Assembly: GCF_900217905.1 (NCBI RefSeq)
Contig: NZ_OBMO01000002.1
Location: forward strand, 229,815-293,814
Length of the DNA stretch: 64,000 nucleotides
Reading direction: 5' to 3'
DNA from: Alloalcanivorax xenomutans
GTDB lineage: Bacteria > Pseudomonadota > Gammaproteobacteria > Pseudomonadales > Alcanivoracaceae
The translations under genes and the position numbers were made by a program. Below the pieces are notes generated by a model, which did no database searches, was not told the origin of the DNA, and worked only from the letters and a program-made list of their open reading frames with translations. Below are positions 1 through 8,617 of the stretch, piece after piece; positions within the stretch are counted from its first letter, which is position 1, and every line of letters starts with the position of its first letter.

Positions 1-477
1 CCAGAACGATTCCAGGCCGGTGTATCCTCGCGGCTGGCGAGGGTCATCCGTGGCCCGAACCACGCTACAGAAGGCAGTGGTGGAGAAGCCGAAATCACTG
101 GCGTACAACTCACGCAAATCGAAAAAGCGATGGCCGATCCCCTGGCCTCGATATTCAGGCAACAGCACCGACTCACCGAAATAATAGACCTGCTCCGGCG
201 AGGGCCCCCGTTGCTGGAACGGCACCAGAAATTCCTCGTCCGCGTCTTCCAGCGGCAACGCCGACGCCACACCCACTACCCGGTTGTATTCCAGCGCCAA
301 CACGAACAGGCTGCGGTCGGACCTCGCATAGCGATCCAGATAACGGCGCTCATAGTCCGGATCCCCATCGTAGAGATAGGGGTAATCGCGAAACACCCGG
401 ATGCGTAATCCGGCCAACTCATCCAACCAGGGTTCCACGGCGATCCCGCTCACCGGACGAATTTCCACACTGGACAT
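1..477 (-). CDS. GNAT-family N-acetyltransferase, partial (3' end beyond window)
   Basis: The first 159 codons are visible and the gene runs off the left edge. An ATG at 477 has an AGGAG ribosome site about nine bases upstream. The acetyl-CoA binding loop of the GNAT fold is visible as RGQGIG at residues 110-115, preceded by the usual strand with a bulge (YYFGESVLL). The enzyme would transfer an acetyl group from acetyl-CoA to an amine; the acceptor cannot be deduced. It lies 114 bp downstream of the short-chain dehydrogenase on the same strand and may be the last gene of that operon, although the gap leaves room for its own promoter. Family assignment is firm, substrate unknown. Confidence 0.8.
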   Translation of the reverse strand, partial: MSSVEIRPVSGIAVEPWLDELAGLRIRVFRDYPYLYDGDPDYERRYLDRYARSDRSLFVLALEYNRVVGVASALPLEDADEEFLVPFQQRGPSPEQVYYFGESVLLPEYRGQGIGHRFFDLRELYASDFGFSTTAFCSVVRATDDPRQPRGYTGLESFW

Positions 478-591
478 ACTGCTGATCTCCTGACTGCTGC
501 CGTCGATGCTAGATCACCAGGGCCGCTCCGGCCAGTGGCGACATGCGGAACAAACAGGACTTCTTATCCAGCGGAACATCGCTTCAGGCAG

Positions 592-1398
592 TCAGGTCTC
601 CAGTTCCACGGCGAAGCGACGGCGCATCAGCCGATGATAAAGGTCCGGCGCCAGCCGCCACAGCAGGCTGGCCAACAGTGTGAAACGATCTGGGAACAGG
701 CGTTTTTCACCCCGCTCAAAGGCATCCATAACGCGCTCCGCCATCCACCCGGCGCTACGCACCCTGCCCACCGAGGAGCGGGCATGAGCGGCGGGTTTGC
801 CGTCGAAACCCAGGGCATTGCTTTCGATCGGCGTGGCCAGGAAGCTGGGGTACACCATCAGCACACCGACGCCCTGATCCGCCACTTCGCCACGCAATAC
901 CTCGAAGAACTGCGCCAGCGCGGCCTTGGCGCTGCAATAACCGGCCCGCCCCAGCACCGGCATCCAGCCGGCCATGGAGCCAATATTGATCACGCAGCCA
1001 CCACTGTCTCGCAGCAACGGCAGGCACCCCAGAGTCAGGGCTACCGGCGCCTCCCAGTCCACCGCCATGACCTGGCGAAAGACCCTCAGTTCGGTGCGCG
1101 CCGCCAACGAACGATGGGTAATACCGGCGTTGTTGATCAGCACATCCAGGCGCCCCCGGGCCGCGATCCGCTCAATCAAACAATCGCGCTCCGGGCCGTC
1201 GGTGAGGTCCAGGGCGAAATGCGTCACCCGCGACGGATCCATGGCGGCCAGTTGCTCACTTTTGTTGGCGAGCGCCATGGCGTCGCGGTCCACCAGAATA
1301 AGCCGGTGGCCACGCTGGAAAGCCGCTTGGGCCAGAGCCCAGCCCAGGCCGGAGGCGGCGCCGGTAATCAACGTGGTAGTCGCGGTGTTATCGGTCAT
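592..1398 (-). CDS. Short-chain dehydrogenase/reductase (classical SDR)
   Basis: This 268-residue protein is a cytoplasmic NAD(P)-dependent oxidoreductase. The Rossmann motif TGAASGLG is at residues 12-19, NNAG at 89-92, and the catalytic Ser141, Tyr154 and Lys158 (YCSAK) are all present, so it should be active. The length suits classical SDRs. The C-terminal 60 residues are basic and hydrophobic (LLASLLWRLAPDLYHRLMRRR), as in membrane-associated SDRs that act on lipophilic alcohols or ketones. Its start codon overlaps the stop of the upstream epimerase gene as ATGA, so the two are translationally coupled. Context with a flavin monooxygenase suggests oxidation or reduction of a hydroxyl/keto intermediate; this is inference. 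Confidence 0.88.
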   Translation of the reverse strand: MTDNTATTTLITGAASGLGWALAQAAFQRGHRLILVDRDAMALANKSEQLAAMDPSRVTHFALDLTDGPERDCLIERIAARGRLDVLINNAGITHRSLAARTELRVFRQVMAVDWEAPVALTLGCLPLLRDSGGCVINIGSMAGWMPVLGRAGYCSAKAALAQFFEVLRGEVADQGVGVLMVYPSFLATPIESNALGFDGKPAAHARSSVGRVRSAGWMAERVMDAFERGEKRLFPDRFTLLASLLWRLAPDLYHRLMRRRFAVELET

Positions 1399-2330
1399 AG
1401 CTGCCCCCGGGCACGGGCCCGTTCAGCGAAAAAGCGGAACGTCTGCTCGGAGGTTTTTTGCGGGTAATAACCGAACTCCTCCTTCAAACGGCGATTGCCA
1501 AGCACCGGCCGGTAACGCAGAAAATTGATTTTCTCCGGCGCATGGACGGTAAGCCCCAGCCGGTGCCCCAACCACAGTACCGCGCGCAACACACCCGCGG
1601 GCAGGACCAACAGCGGCTTGTCCAGTATCGAAGCCACTTGCCGCACCGTGAGAGCACCGTCGCCGGCCAGGTTGTAGATCCCTTCGGCGCCGGTTTCCAC
1701 GCCGCGGGCAATGGCGCCCACCACGTCCTGATCCCAGACGAACACGAACGGCGAATCGGAACCGGCGATGGCGAGAATCCGCTTGCGCTCGAACAGGGCG
1801 GTGATCTGATTGCGGGTGCTTTCCCCCAGCACCGTACCCGGCCGCAGAATCAGTTGCCGTAAGTCCGGATGGCGATGGCGATAACCCGCCAGCATTTCTT
1901 CCACCAAACGTTTGTGATCGGAGTAAGCGAACTCCGGATTGCCACGCAGCGGGTCCTGCTCATCCAGCCAGGCCGGATTGTCCGGATGGTAGCCGTAGGC
2001 GGCGCCGGAACTGGTGACGATAAGTTGGGTGACGCCGGCGATCAGACAGGCATCGAGCACATTGCGGGTGCCGTTAACATCGATGTCGTGGTCACGCGCT
2101 CGATTGCCGGAATCCTCCAGTACCGCCGCCAGGTGCACCACGGTATCGATGCGCCACTCCCGCATCAGCTCCGCCAGAGCCGGATCACGGATGTCGCCCT
2201 GCCGGCACTCGAATGGCAAATCCGCCGGTACCCGCACATCCAGCCCCAGCACGGTGTGCCCGGCGGCCAGCCGCTCGCCAAGCAGGCGGCCGATGTAACC
2301 GCCGGCTCCAGTGATCAGCACCCGGCTCAT
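1395..2330 (-). CDS. NAD-dependent epimerase/dehydratase family protein (extended SDR)
   Basis: The 311-residue product starts at the ATG at 2330, where MSRVLITGAGGYIG gives the N-terminal Rossmann motif GAGGYIG at residues 8-14. The reading frame is open further upstream, but that part would lie inside the transporter gene. The extended-SDR active site is visible: a serine-rich strand (VTSSGAAYG) and a YxxxK motif (YSDHK). These enzymes use NAD(P)(H) on sugar nucleotides or on steroid-like and aromatic alcohols. The ATG overlaps the TGA of the upstream transporter gene and its own TGA overlaps the start of the SDR, so three genes are coupled by 4-bp overlaps. Substrate unknown. Confidence 0.86.
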   Translation of the reverse strand: MSRVLITGAGGYIGRLLGERLAAGHTVLGLDVRVPADLPFECRQGDIRDPALAELMREWRIDTVVHLAAVLEDSGNRARDHDIDVNGTRNVLDACLIAGVTQLIVTSSGAAYGYHPDNPAWLDEQDPLRGNPEFAYSDHKRLVEEMLAGYRHRHPDLRQLILRPGTVLGESTRNQITALFERKRILAIAGSDSPFVFVWDQDVVGAIARGVETGAEGIYNLAGDGALTVRQVASILDKPLLVLPAGVLRAVLWLGHRLGLTVHAPEKINFLRYRPVLGNRRLKEEFGYYPQKTSEQTFRFFAERARARGQL

Positions 2331-3244
2331 GATGCCTCCCACCCGGATCGCGCGGGTTCGGTACCACGCGACCAGATCAACGCCAGAATCAAGCCGCTGA
2401 CCAGGTGCCATACTCCCCAGAAACCGGCGATCAGAATCATGCCCGCCGCCTGCGGGAAGAACGTGAACAGGATCGCCAGCCCCAGCCCGGAGTTCTGAAT
2501 ACCCACTTCCAGGGTCACCGCCCGCCGGTCGGCCCGATCGAGCCGCATCATCATGCCGGCGCAGGCCCCCAACGCCAGTGCCAGGGTATTCTGCCCAATC
2601 ACCAGAGCGACAATGCGGTGGGCGTTTTGCAGGAACACATCCAGGTTCTTGGCGAAAGCCAGACCGACAAAGGCCAGTAACACCAGCAAGGTGAACACAC
2701 GCATGGGTTTCTGCGCCCTGACCGCGAAACGTGGAAAATGGCGGCCGGTCAGCATACCCAGCAGCAGCGGTACCGCCAGGACCAGAACCACCAGCATCAG
2801 GATGTTCCAGGGGTTCAAGGCGATCTCGGTGACCAGATCACGGGTGTGGGGATTGAGCCAGCCATAAAAGGCGAAATTGAGCGGTGTGAGTATCGTGGCC
2901 GCCAGGCTGGACACCGCGGTCATGCTCACCGACACCGCCACATTGGCCCGCGCCAGCCAGGTCATGATGTTGGAAAAGGTGCCCCCCGGACAGGACGCCA
3001 CCAGAATCATGCCCAACGCCAGCCCCGGTTCCACATCCAGCACCCAGGTCACCACGCAGGTCAAGGCCGGCAACAAAAGGAACTGCGCCAGCAGCCCCGC
3101 CGCTGGCGCCTGGGGCATGCGCAGCACACGGCGAAAATCCTCCACGCGCAGGGAAAGAGACACACCGAACATCATCAACGCGAGAATCACGTTGAGCACG
3201 ATCAGATTGCCGGTGCTGAAATCAATCGGGGAATCAGGGCCCAT
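2327..3244 (-). CDS. Bile acid:sodium symporter (BASS) family transporter
   Basis: The product is a 305-residue polytopic inner-membrane protein with about nine or ten hydrophobic segments from residue 13 to 293. The conserved BASS elements GMILVASCPGGTFSNIMT (about residues 78-95) and LEVGIQNSGLGLAI (about 246-259) are visible; they line the sodium and substrate sites in this family. BASS proteins co-transport organic anions with sodium. The gene begins 15 bp after the flavin monooxygenase and overlaps the epimerase, so it is probably the uptake or export component of this pathway. Bile acids themselves are not implied, because the family also moves keto acids, pantoate and other anions. Confidence 0.85.
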   Translation of the reverse strand: MGPDSPIDFSTGNLIVLNVILALMMFGVSLSLRVEDFRRVLRMPQAPAAGLLAQFLLLPALTCVVTWVLDVEPGLALGMILVASCPGGTFSNIMTWLARANVAVSVSMTAVSSLAATILTPLNFAFYGWLNPHTRDLVTEIALNPWNILMLVVLVLAVPLLLGMLTGRHFPRFAVRAQKPMRVFTLLVLLAFVGLAFAKNLDVFLQNAHRIVALVIGQNTLALALGACAGMMMRLDRADRRAVTLEVGIQNSGLGLAILFTFFPQAAGMILIAGFWGVWHLVSGLILALIWSRGTEPARSGWEAS

Positions 3245-3259
3245 GAAACGGTCTCCCGG

Positions 3260-4540
3260 TTATTGCAGCGCCTGGCGCCGTTTGGCCAGCTCGGCCCGAT
3301 AACTGTCCTTGTGCACGTAATAGGCCATGCGCGACAGCTTCAGATAGTGATAACCGCCATCCAGGCTCTGCCCGGCGCGCTCGCGCTTCAAGCGGGCCAG
3401 CTCCCGCGCCGCCGGATGCCCCTCGGCGCGACGCTTCAAATACAGCGCCACCAGCTCCGCCTGCTCGTTGCGCCCCTCCCAACCCAGGCCGGCGGCCTCG
3501 ATCATGCCCATCATGAACAGGTTGTCGTAGTGTGGATGGAACAGGTTCAGATAAAGGCTCGGCGCGGCGCCACGCCAGTTGAGGAGCGCGCTGTCGATGA
3601 ACGGATAATCCAGCTTGTAGCCGGTGGCCAGAAGAATCAGGTCGTATTCGGCCTGGGCCCCGTCCGTGAACGTGACGGTGCGGCCGTGCATGCCGGCGAT
3701 GTCGGAACGCGGCGTGATATCGCCATGGCCCAGGTGATGAAGCACCAGGGAGTTGACCACCGGATGGGCTTCGTACAGGCGATAATCCGGGTCCGGCAGG
3801 CCGTAGTCGCTGGGCCGGCCGATGATCATGCGAATCAGCCAGGCATCCAACCGCTGTTTGAGGCGGCGCGGCAATTTGAGCTTGCCGCCGATGGCGTCGG
3901 ACGGCCGACCGCCAATGAATTTGGGCAGGAAGTAATAGCCCCGGCGCACCGACAGATCCACGCGTTTCGCTTGGTGTACCGCATCCACCGCCATGTCGCA
4001 GGCGGAATTGCCACAGCCGACGATCAACACGCGTTTGTCCTTGAACAGCACAGGATCGCGGTAATCGCATGCGTGCAGCAGTTCACCTTCGAATTGCCCG
4101 GGCAGCGTCGGCCGGTTAGGGGTGTGCAAGGTGCCACTGGCGATCAGCACACCATCGAAGTAGCGGCTGTCTTGGTTGCCGTCTTTTTCCGCCGTCACCC
4201 GCCAACCCTCACCCTCCGGCGTCACCGAGACCACCCGGGTACCGAACCGGTAGTGCCGGTACAAGTCGAAGTGGCGGGCGTAATCCTGGAAATACTGCTT
4301 CAGTTCGGCGTGGTGAGGATAGGTGGCCACCCGCTCATCCATGGGGAATTCGCGGAACTCCGTCATCCGCTTGGAGGAAATCAGATGGGCGGTCTCGTAC
4401 ATGGTGCTGTGCGGGTTGTCGATGTCCCACAAACCGCCCACGTCGTTGTTCAATTCATAGCCGACGAAGGGCAAACCCTGTTTACTGAGGTTTCTGGCCG
4501 AGGCCAGGCCCATCGGTCCGGCACCGATCACTGCGTACAT
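3260..4540 (-). CDS. Flavin-containing monooxygenase (class B type)
   Basis: This 426-residue enzyme has the FAD motif GAGPMG at residues 6-11, the NADPH motif GCGNSA at 175-180 and, between them, the FMO/Baeyer-Villiger fingerprint FxGxxxHxxxY/F as FEGELLHACDY at 150-160. Such enzymes insert one oxygen atom from O2 into carbonyls or into soft nitrogen or sulfur centres. It is shorter than the long-chain alkane monooxygenase AlmA (about 495 residues) and its N-terminus differs, so I do not call it AlmA. It is the first gene of the minus-strand operon, divergent from an AraC regulator 101 bp away. The chemistry is well supported, the substrate is not. Confidence 0.87.
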   Translation of the reverse strand: MYAVIGAGPMGLASARNLSKQGLPFVGYELNNDVGGLWDIDNPHSTMYETAHLISSKRMTEFREFPMDERVATYPHHAELKQYFQDYARHFDLYRHYRFGTRVVSVTPEGEGWRVTAEKDGNQDSRYFDGVLIASGTLHTPNRPTLPGQFEGELLHACDYRDPVLFKDKRVLIVGCGNSACDMAVDAVHQAKRVDLSVRRGYYFLPKFIGGRPSDAIGGKLKLPRRLKQRLDAWLIRMIIGRPSDYGLPDPDYRLYEAHPVVNSLVLHHLGHGDITPRSDIAGMHGRTVTFTDGAQAEYDLILLATGYKLDYPFIDSALLNWRGAAPSLYLNLFHPHYDNLFMMGMIEAAGLGWEGRNEQAELVALYLKRRAEGHPAARELARLKRERAGQSLDGGYHYLKLSRMAYYVHKDSYRAELAKRRQALQ

Positions 4541-4641
4541 GAATACCTGTCCTTTTTGTTATTGTTTTCAGGCTAATCCTACCGAGGCGGCCGGGCATGG
4601 CTGATTCGCGACCCGGCCCCGGTTAATTCAGGACTTCGCTC

Positions 4642-5616
4642 ATGAACCACAGTCCCACGGTGACGGTGCACTTCTCCCAAGCCATCCTGCAGGCGGCACA
4701 ACGCCTGGGGCTGCGTCTGCCCGATGATCTGGTGGCGGAGATGGAAGCCCGGGAGCGGGTGGATCTGGACAGCCAGGACCGCCTCTGGGAAGCGTTCTGT
4801 CGGGCCGCCGCCGATCCACTGGTGGGCGTGGACCTGGGGCTGGCCCTGCAGGTGGGGCACCTGGATACCGCCGGCATGATCCTGATGAGTTGCGAAACCC
4901 TGGGCGAGGCGGTGGCGTCACTGCTCGACTACCACCCCATTGTCGGAGAGGGCGGCACCTTTCATTTTCAGGCGGTCACGGCCCACCGCTGCGAGCTGCG
5001 CTACCAGCCGCTTTACCATACTCGCCAGGCCACCCGGGTGGAGGCGGTGATGGCGAGCACGCTGAATCTGACCCGCTGGAGCACCGGCGATGCCTTCCGG
5101 CCGGCCTGTCTGACGGTGTGCCACGCTCCCCAGAGCGACCCCGCACGCTACCATGACAGGCTGGAGGTGCCGGTGCACTTCAACGCCGATCACAACGCTC
5201 TGGTATTCGACGCCGAGCAGCTGGGACTGCCGCTGATTCACGCCAACCCGGCCCTGTGCCGACATCTGCGCGGCCTCGCCGATGACGTGCTGGCGCGCCT
5301 GGAAAATCCGTCCCTGGGTGCCCGGGTCAGCGCTCTGATCCGCGATCATCCGCACTGGGGCAAGGAACGTATCGCCGGGCAACTGGGTATGAGCGGGCGC
5401 CATCTGATCCGCAAGCTGGCCGATGAAGGCACCGGCTTCAAGCTGTTGCGCGACACCCTGCTGCGGGAACGGGCGGAGCAGGCGCTGGCCGACGGCGAGC
5501 GCGCCGGCCGGATCGCCGAGGAATTGGGATTCTCCGACGAAAGCGCCTTCGTCAAGGCGTTCAAACGCTGGACCGGCAGCACGCCGGCCCGGTTCCGCGC
5601 GGAACGCGGTGACTAA
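4642..5616 (+). CDS. AraC-family transcriptional regulator (arabinose-binding-domain type)
   Basis: The 324-residue protein has an N-terminal effector domain of the kind found in OruR/ArgR-like AraC proteins (residues 1-200) and a C-terminal pair of helix-turn-helix motifs (about residues 225-320: KERIAGQLGMSGRHLIRKL, then GRIAEELGFSDESAFVKAFKRW). It is divergently transcribed from the flavin monooxygenase operon, and the 101-bp gap must hold both promoters, so it is the likely activator of that operon. Its stop overlaps the stop of the convergent sulfhydrylase gene by a few bases. The inducer is unknown. Confidence 0.88.
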   Translation: MNHSPTVTVHFSQAILQAAQRLGLRLPDDLVAEMEARERVDLDSQDRLWEAFCRAAADPLVGVDLGLALQVGHLDTAGMILMSCETLGEAVASLLDYHPIVGEGGTFHFQAVTAHRCELRYQPLYHTRQATRVEAVMASTLNLTRWSTGDAFRPACLTVCHAPQSDPARYHDRLEVPVHFNADHNALVFDAEQLGLPLIHANPALCRHLRGLADDVLARLENPSLGARVSALIRDHPHWGKERIAGQLGMSGRHLIRKLADEGTGFKLLRDTLLRERAEQALADGERAGRIAEELGFSDESAFVKAFKRWTGSTPARFRAERGD

Positions 5617-6884
5617 ACGGCGTCCAGGGCCTGCTCGATATCGGCGAGAATATCGTCCACGTGCTCGATACCAATGGACAGACGCACCAGATCGGCGCTC
5701 ACGCCGGCGGTCTTCAGTTCGTCGTCATTAAGCTGCCGGTGCGTGGTGGTGGCGGGGTGGCAGGCCAGACTCTTGGCGTCACCGATATTCACCAGACGCT
5801 TGATCATTTGCAGCGCATCAATGAAGCGCGCGCCGGCTTCGCGGCCGCCCTTGATACCAAAACTGAGAATCGCCGACGGCAAGCCGCCATCCATGTAACG
5901 CTTGGCCAGCTCCGCGTCACGGTCACCTTCCAGCCCGGCATAGTTGACCCACTCCACTTTGTCGTGGGCTTTCAGGTAACGGGCCACCTTGATGGCATTC
6001 TCGCAATGACGCTCCATGCGCAGATTCAGCGTCTCGATACCCTGCAGAATCAGGAAGGCGTTCATCGGCGACAGCGCCGCGCCCATGTTACGCAACGGCA
6101 CCACCCGGGCGCGGGCGATAAACGCCGCCGGGCCCATGGCCTCGGTGTAAATCACCCCGTGATAGCTGGGATCCGGCTCGTTGAACTGCGGGAAGCGGGC
6201 GTTGCCCTGCCAGGGGAAATTACCGGAATCGACGATGATCCCACCCACGGTGGTGCCATGACCGCCCATGTATTTGGTCAGGGAATGCACCACGATGTCC
6301 GCGCCATGCTCGAACGGCCGGCACAACGCCGGAGACGCCACGGTGTTGTCGACGATCAGCGGTACGCCGGCATCATGGGCCACTTTGGCGAGCGCGGCCA
6401 GGTCCACGATATTGCCCGCCGGATTACCGATGGATTCACAGAATACCGCCTTGGTGTTGTCATCGATGGCGGCGGCCATGGCCTGCACATCACGGCCATC
6501 CGCCATGCGGACTTCGATGCCCATGGTCGGCAGAGTGTGGGCGAACAGATTATAGGTACCGCCGTACAGCTGGCTGACGGAAACGATATTGTCGCCGGCA
6601 CGGGCGAGGGTCTGCACCGCCGCGGTAATGGCGGCCATGCCTGAGGCCATGGCGAGCGCACCGATGCCACCTTCCAGTTGCGCCACGCGCTCTTCCAGCA
6701 CGCCATTGGTGGGGTTCATGATGCGTGAATAAATATTGCCCGGCACTTTCAAGTCAAACAGGTCGGCACCGTGCTGGGTGTTGTCGAAGTAGTAGCTGGT
6801 GGTCTGGTAAATCGGCACCGCCACGGAATGGGTTTCCGGGTCACCGGCGAAGCCACCGTGAATGGCTATGGTTTCTCGTTTCAT
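5613..6884 (-). CDS. metY: O-acetylhomoserine aminocarboxypropyltransferase (sulfhydrylase)
   Basis: The 423-residue PLP enzyme belongs to the Cys/Met metabolism family. The Schiff-base lysine is Lys204 in SLTKYMGGHG, the phosphate-binding YSRIMNPTN is at about 52-60, and SGMAA follows at 81-85. The length (about 425) and the GNPAGNIVD stretch fit the homocysteine-forming sulfhydrylase MetY rather than cystathionine gamma-synthase (about 385). It makes homocysteine from O-acetylhomoserine and sulfide in methionine synthesis. It stands alone between a convergent regulator and an upstream enoyl-CoA hydratase. No SAM riboswitch is visible in the 52-bp leader. A closely related homologue using O-succinylhomoserine cannot be excluded. 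Confidence 0.9.
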   Translation of the reverse strand: MKRETIAIHGGFAGDPETHSVAVPIYQTTSYYFDNTQHGADLFDLKVPGNIYSRIMNPTNGVLEERVAQLEGGIGALAMASGMAAITAAVQTLARAGDNIVSVSQLYGGTYNLFAHTLPTMGIEVRMADGRDVQAMAAAIDDNTKAVFCESIGNPAGNIVDLAALAKVAHDAGVPLIVDNTVASPALCRPFEHGADIVVHSLTKYMGGHGTTVGGIIVDSGNFPWQGNARFPQFNEPDPSYHGVIYTEAMGPAAFIARARVVPLRNMGAALSPMNAFLILQGIETLNLRMERHCENAIKVARYLKAHDKVEWVNYAGLEGDRDAELAKRYMDGGLPSAILSFGIKGGREAGARFIDALQMIKRLVNIGDAKSLACHPATTTHRQLNDDELKTAGVSADLVRLSIGIEHVDDILADIEQALDAV

Positions 6885-6914
6885 TGTTCTCTTCCCTAGT
6901 CCTTCAAACGGTTT

Positions 6915-6938
6915 AAAAAGGCAAGCGCCCTCGCGCTT
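6915..6938 (-). terminator. Possible Rho-independent terminator after enoyl-CoA hydratase
   Basis: Read on the minus strand, AAGCGC and GCGCTT pair around a GAGG loop and are followed by a run of five T. The first arm includes part of the TAA stop codon of the enoyl-CoA hydratase. The stem is only six pairs, so efficiency may be moderate. Confidence 0.45.
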
Positions 6939-7806
6939 ACCGCAAAGGAGGTTCCGGCCAGAAATCGAACTGGGCTGGAACCGAATTCAGGTCGGTGTCG
7001 AACACCGGGTCGCGTTTTTCCAGGAAAGCCTTGAAGCCGTCCTTGCCGTCCCAGTATTCACTGGACCGGTAAATCAGACGCGACTCCACCGCGTGGGCCT
7101 GCATCGGATGATCGAAGTTAGGGTTGCGCCACAACATCTGTTTGGCCAGCGCCACCGATACCGGTGAACTCTTGGCGATCAGCTTGCGGGCCAGACCATA
7201 GGCCGCTTCAAGCACTTCGTCACGGGGGTGAACACTGCGGAACAAACCGGCGTTCAGACCTTCCTCGGCAAGGAAGATATCACCGCTGTAGACCCATTCG
7301 AACGCCTGTTGCATGCCCACCAGCCGGGGCAGGAACCAGGTGGAACAGGCTTCCGGAGTAATCCCCCGCTGGCTGAAGACGAAGCCGATCTTGGCGCCTT
7401 CCGCCACCACCCGAAAGTCCATCGGCAAGGTCATGGTGATGCCGACGCCGACGGCGGCGCCATTGATGGCGGCGATCACCGGCTTGCGGCATTCGAAAAT
7501 GGCCAATGACACCTCACCACCGGAGTCGCGTATGACTTCCAGCGGCGGTTCTTCACTGTCGGCACGGTCATAACCAAACAGGTTGCCGCCGTCCTCCGGT
7601 TCCATCTCCATACCCGCGCAGAACACGCGGCCGGAACCGGTAACCACCACCGCTCGCACCCGGTTATCCTTGCTGGCCTCGCCGAAAGCGTGCACCAGCT
7701 CGTCCTTCATGCGCAGAGTAAAGGCATTGAGACGATCGGGACGATTCAAAGTCACGGTGAGGATGCCATCCTCCGCCAACGCGGTATGGATGTGTTGGTA
7801 CTCCAT
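6937..7806 (-). CDS. Enoyl-CoA hydratase/isomerase family protein (crotonase)
   Basis: The ATG at 7806 is chosen because it has an AAGGAG site just upstream and the homologous part begins at MEYQHIHTALAEDGILTVTLNRP; the frame is open further upstream. The 289-residue product has crotonase landmarks: the first oxyanion-hole strand (RVFCAGMEMEP), the CRKPVIAAINGAAVGVG helix that binds CoA, and a catalytic-region glutamate in GITPEACSTW. It would hydrate 2-enoyl-CoA esters in fatty-acid or terpenoid breakdown; substrate chain length is unknown. The AraC gene immediately upstream on the same strand (62-bp gap) is a likely co-transcribed regulator. Confidence 0.88.
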   Translation of the reverse strand: MEYQHIHTALAEDGILTVTLNRPDRLNAFTLRMKDELVHAFGEASKDNRVRAVVVTGSGRVFCAGMEMEPEDGGNLFGYDRADSEEPPLEVIRDSGGEVSLAIFECRKPVIAAINGAAVGVGITMTLPMDFRVVAEGAKIGFVFSQRGITPEACSTWFLPRLVGMQQAFEWVYSGDIFLAEEGLNAGLFRSVHPRDEVLEAAYGLARKLIAKSSPVSVALAKQMLWRNPNFDHPMQAHAVESRLIYRSSEYWDGKDGFKAFLEKRDPVFDTDLNSVPAQFDFWPEPPLR

Positions 7807-7868
7807 AAGCTGCTCCTTGTTATTGAGCCGGCGCCAACAAACCGCCGGGACGGCCGCCAAAAAGGCCG

Positions 7869-8600
7869 TCAGAGACAATCCAGGTGCACTACCTGGACCG
7901 GAAAGGCTCTAGCATAACGGGAAGGCAGCGCGTCGAACATGGCGCGGAGGGTACGATTGAGGTGGGGTTGATCGTAGAAGCCGGCGGCGCCGGCCAATTC
8001 GGCGAAGCTCATGCCGTCGCGCCATAGCCTCAGCGCGCGCTGGCATTTGAGATGCAGTTGGAAGCGTTTCAGCGACACACCGACCTGCTCACGGAACAGA
8101 TGCCGGAAGCGGGATTCGGACAGCCCGGCCGCCGATGCCAGGCGGGCGCCGTCCAGATCTTCCCGGCGCAGGGCCTGGCAGGCCGCGGCGATACGCGGAT
8201 CCAGCGGTGGCGCGGCGGCCCGCAGACGCTCACGCAAGGCTCTCACGGCCTCTACCCCGGACTGCTCCCTGAGACCCGCCAAGGCCTCCCGAAAGCCCGG
8301 CAGACGCGACTCCGGCAAGGCGCCGCCCGGCCCCTGTACCGGCAGGCCGCGCCAGGCGCCGTCATCGGGATCCAGATGCAGTACCGCCACCGGGCCAGGG
8401 CTTTCCAGGGCCTGTTCCACGTCCGGTGCCACCCAGACCAGCGGCGAACCCACCCAGTGCCCGGCGATCTGCACGCGCAGCGGCCCTTCCAGCCCCACCA
8501 GCAATGAGGCGGCCACATGGCGATGGGGACGATTACGCAGAGAGGAGGCCAGCATCAGCCAGCCTCCCTGCCAGATAAACAGCGGCGATAACGGCGTCAC
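7869..8600 (-). CDS. AraC-family transcriptional regulator (short type)
   Basis: The product is 243 residues if the GTG at 8600 is used. The ATG at 8555 has a better GGGAGG ribosome site, but the extra N-terminal residues (FIWQGGWLML) look like part of the cupin-like sensor domain, so the longer form is listed. The C-terminal 100 residues hold two helix-turn-helix motifs (DGARLASAAGLSESRFRHLF and FAELAGAAGFYDQPHLNRTL). A PHRH motif in the sensor domain is typical of this subfamily. It precedes the enoyl-CoA hydratase gene on the same strand and probably controls it. The effector is unknown. Confidence 0.82.
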   Translation of the reverse strand: MTPLSPLFIWQGGWLMLASSLRNRPHRHVAASLLVGLEGPLRVQIAGHWVGSPLVWVAPDVEQALESPGPVAVLHLDPDDGAWRGLPVQGPGGALPESRLPGFREALAGLREQSGVEAVRALRERLRAAAPPLDPRIAAACQALRREDLDGARLASAAGLSESRFRHLFREQVGVSLKRFQLHLKCQRALRLWRDGMSFAELAGAAGFYDQPHLNRTLRAMFDALPSRYARAFPVQVVHLDCL

Positions 8601-8617
8601 GGCACTCGCGCGGCCCG

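Noticed and set aside
3260..4540. Naming the flavin monooxygenase AlmA (long-chain alkane hydroxylase)
   Set aside because: It is about 70 residues shorter and its N-terminus differs from AlmA.
2738..4576. 612-codon open frame opposite the transporter and monooxygenase genes
   Set aside because: It is an antisense shadow of GC-rich genes, rich in His, Gln and Arg, with no domain.
6885..6936. SAM riboswitch before metY
   Set aside because: The leader of metY is at most about 52 bp to the next gene and shows no aptamer-like pairing.
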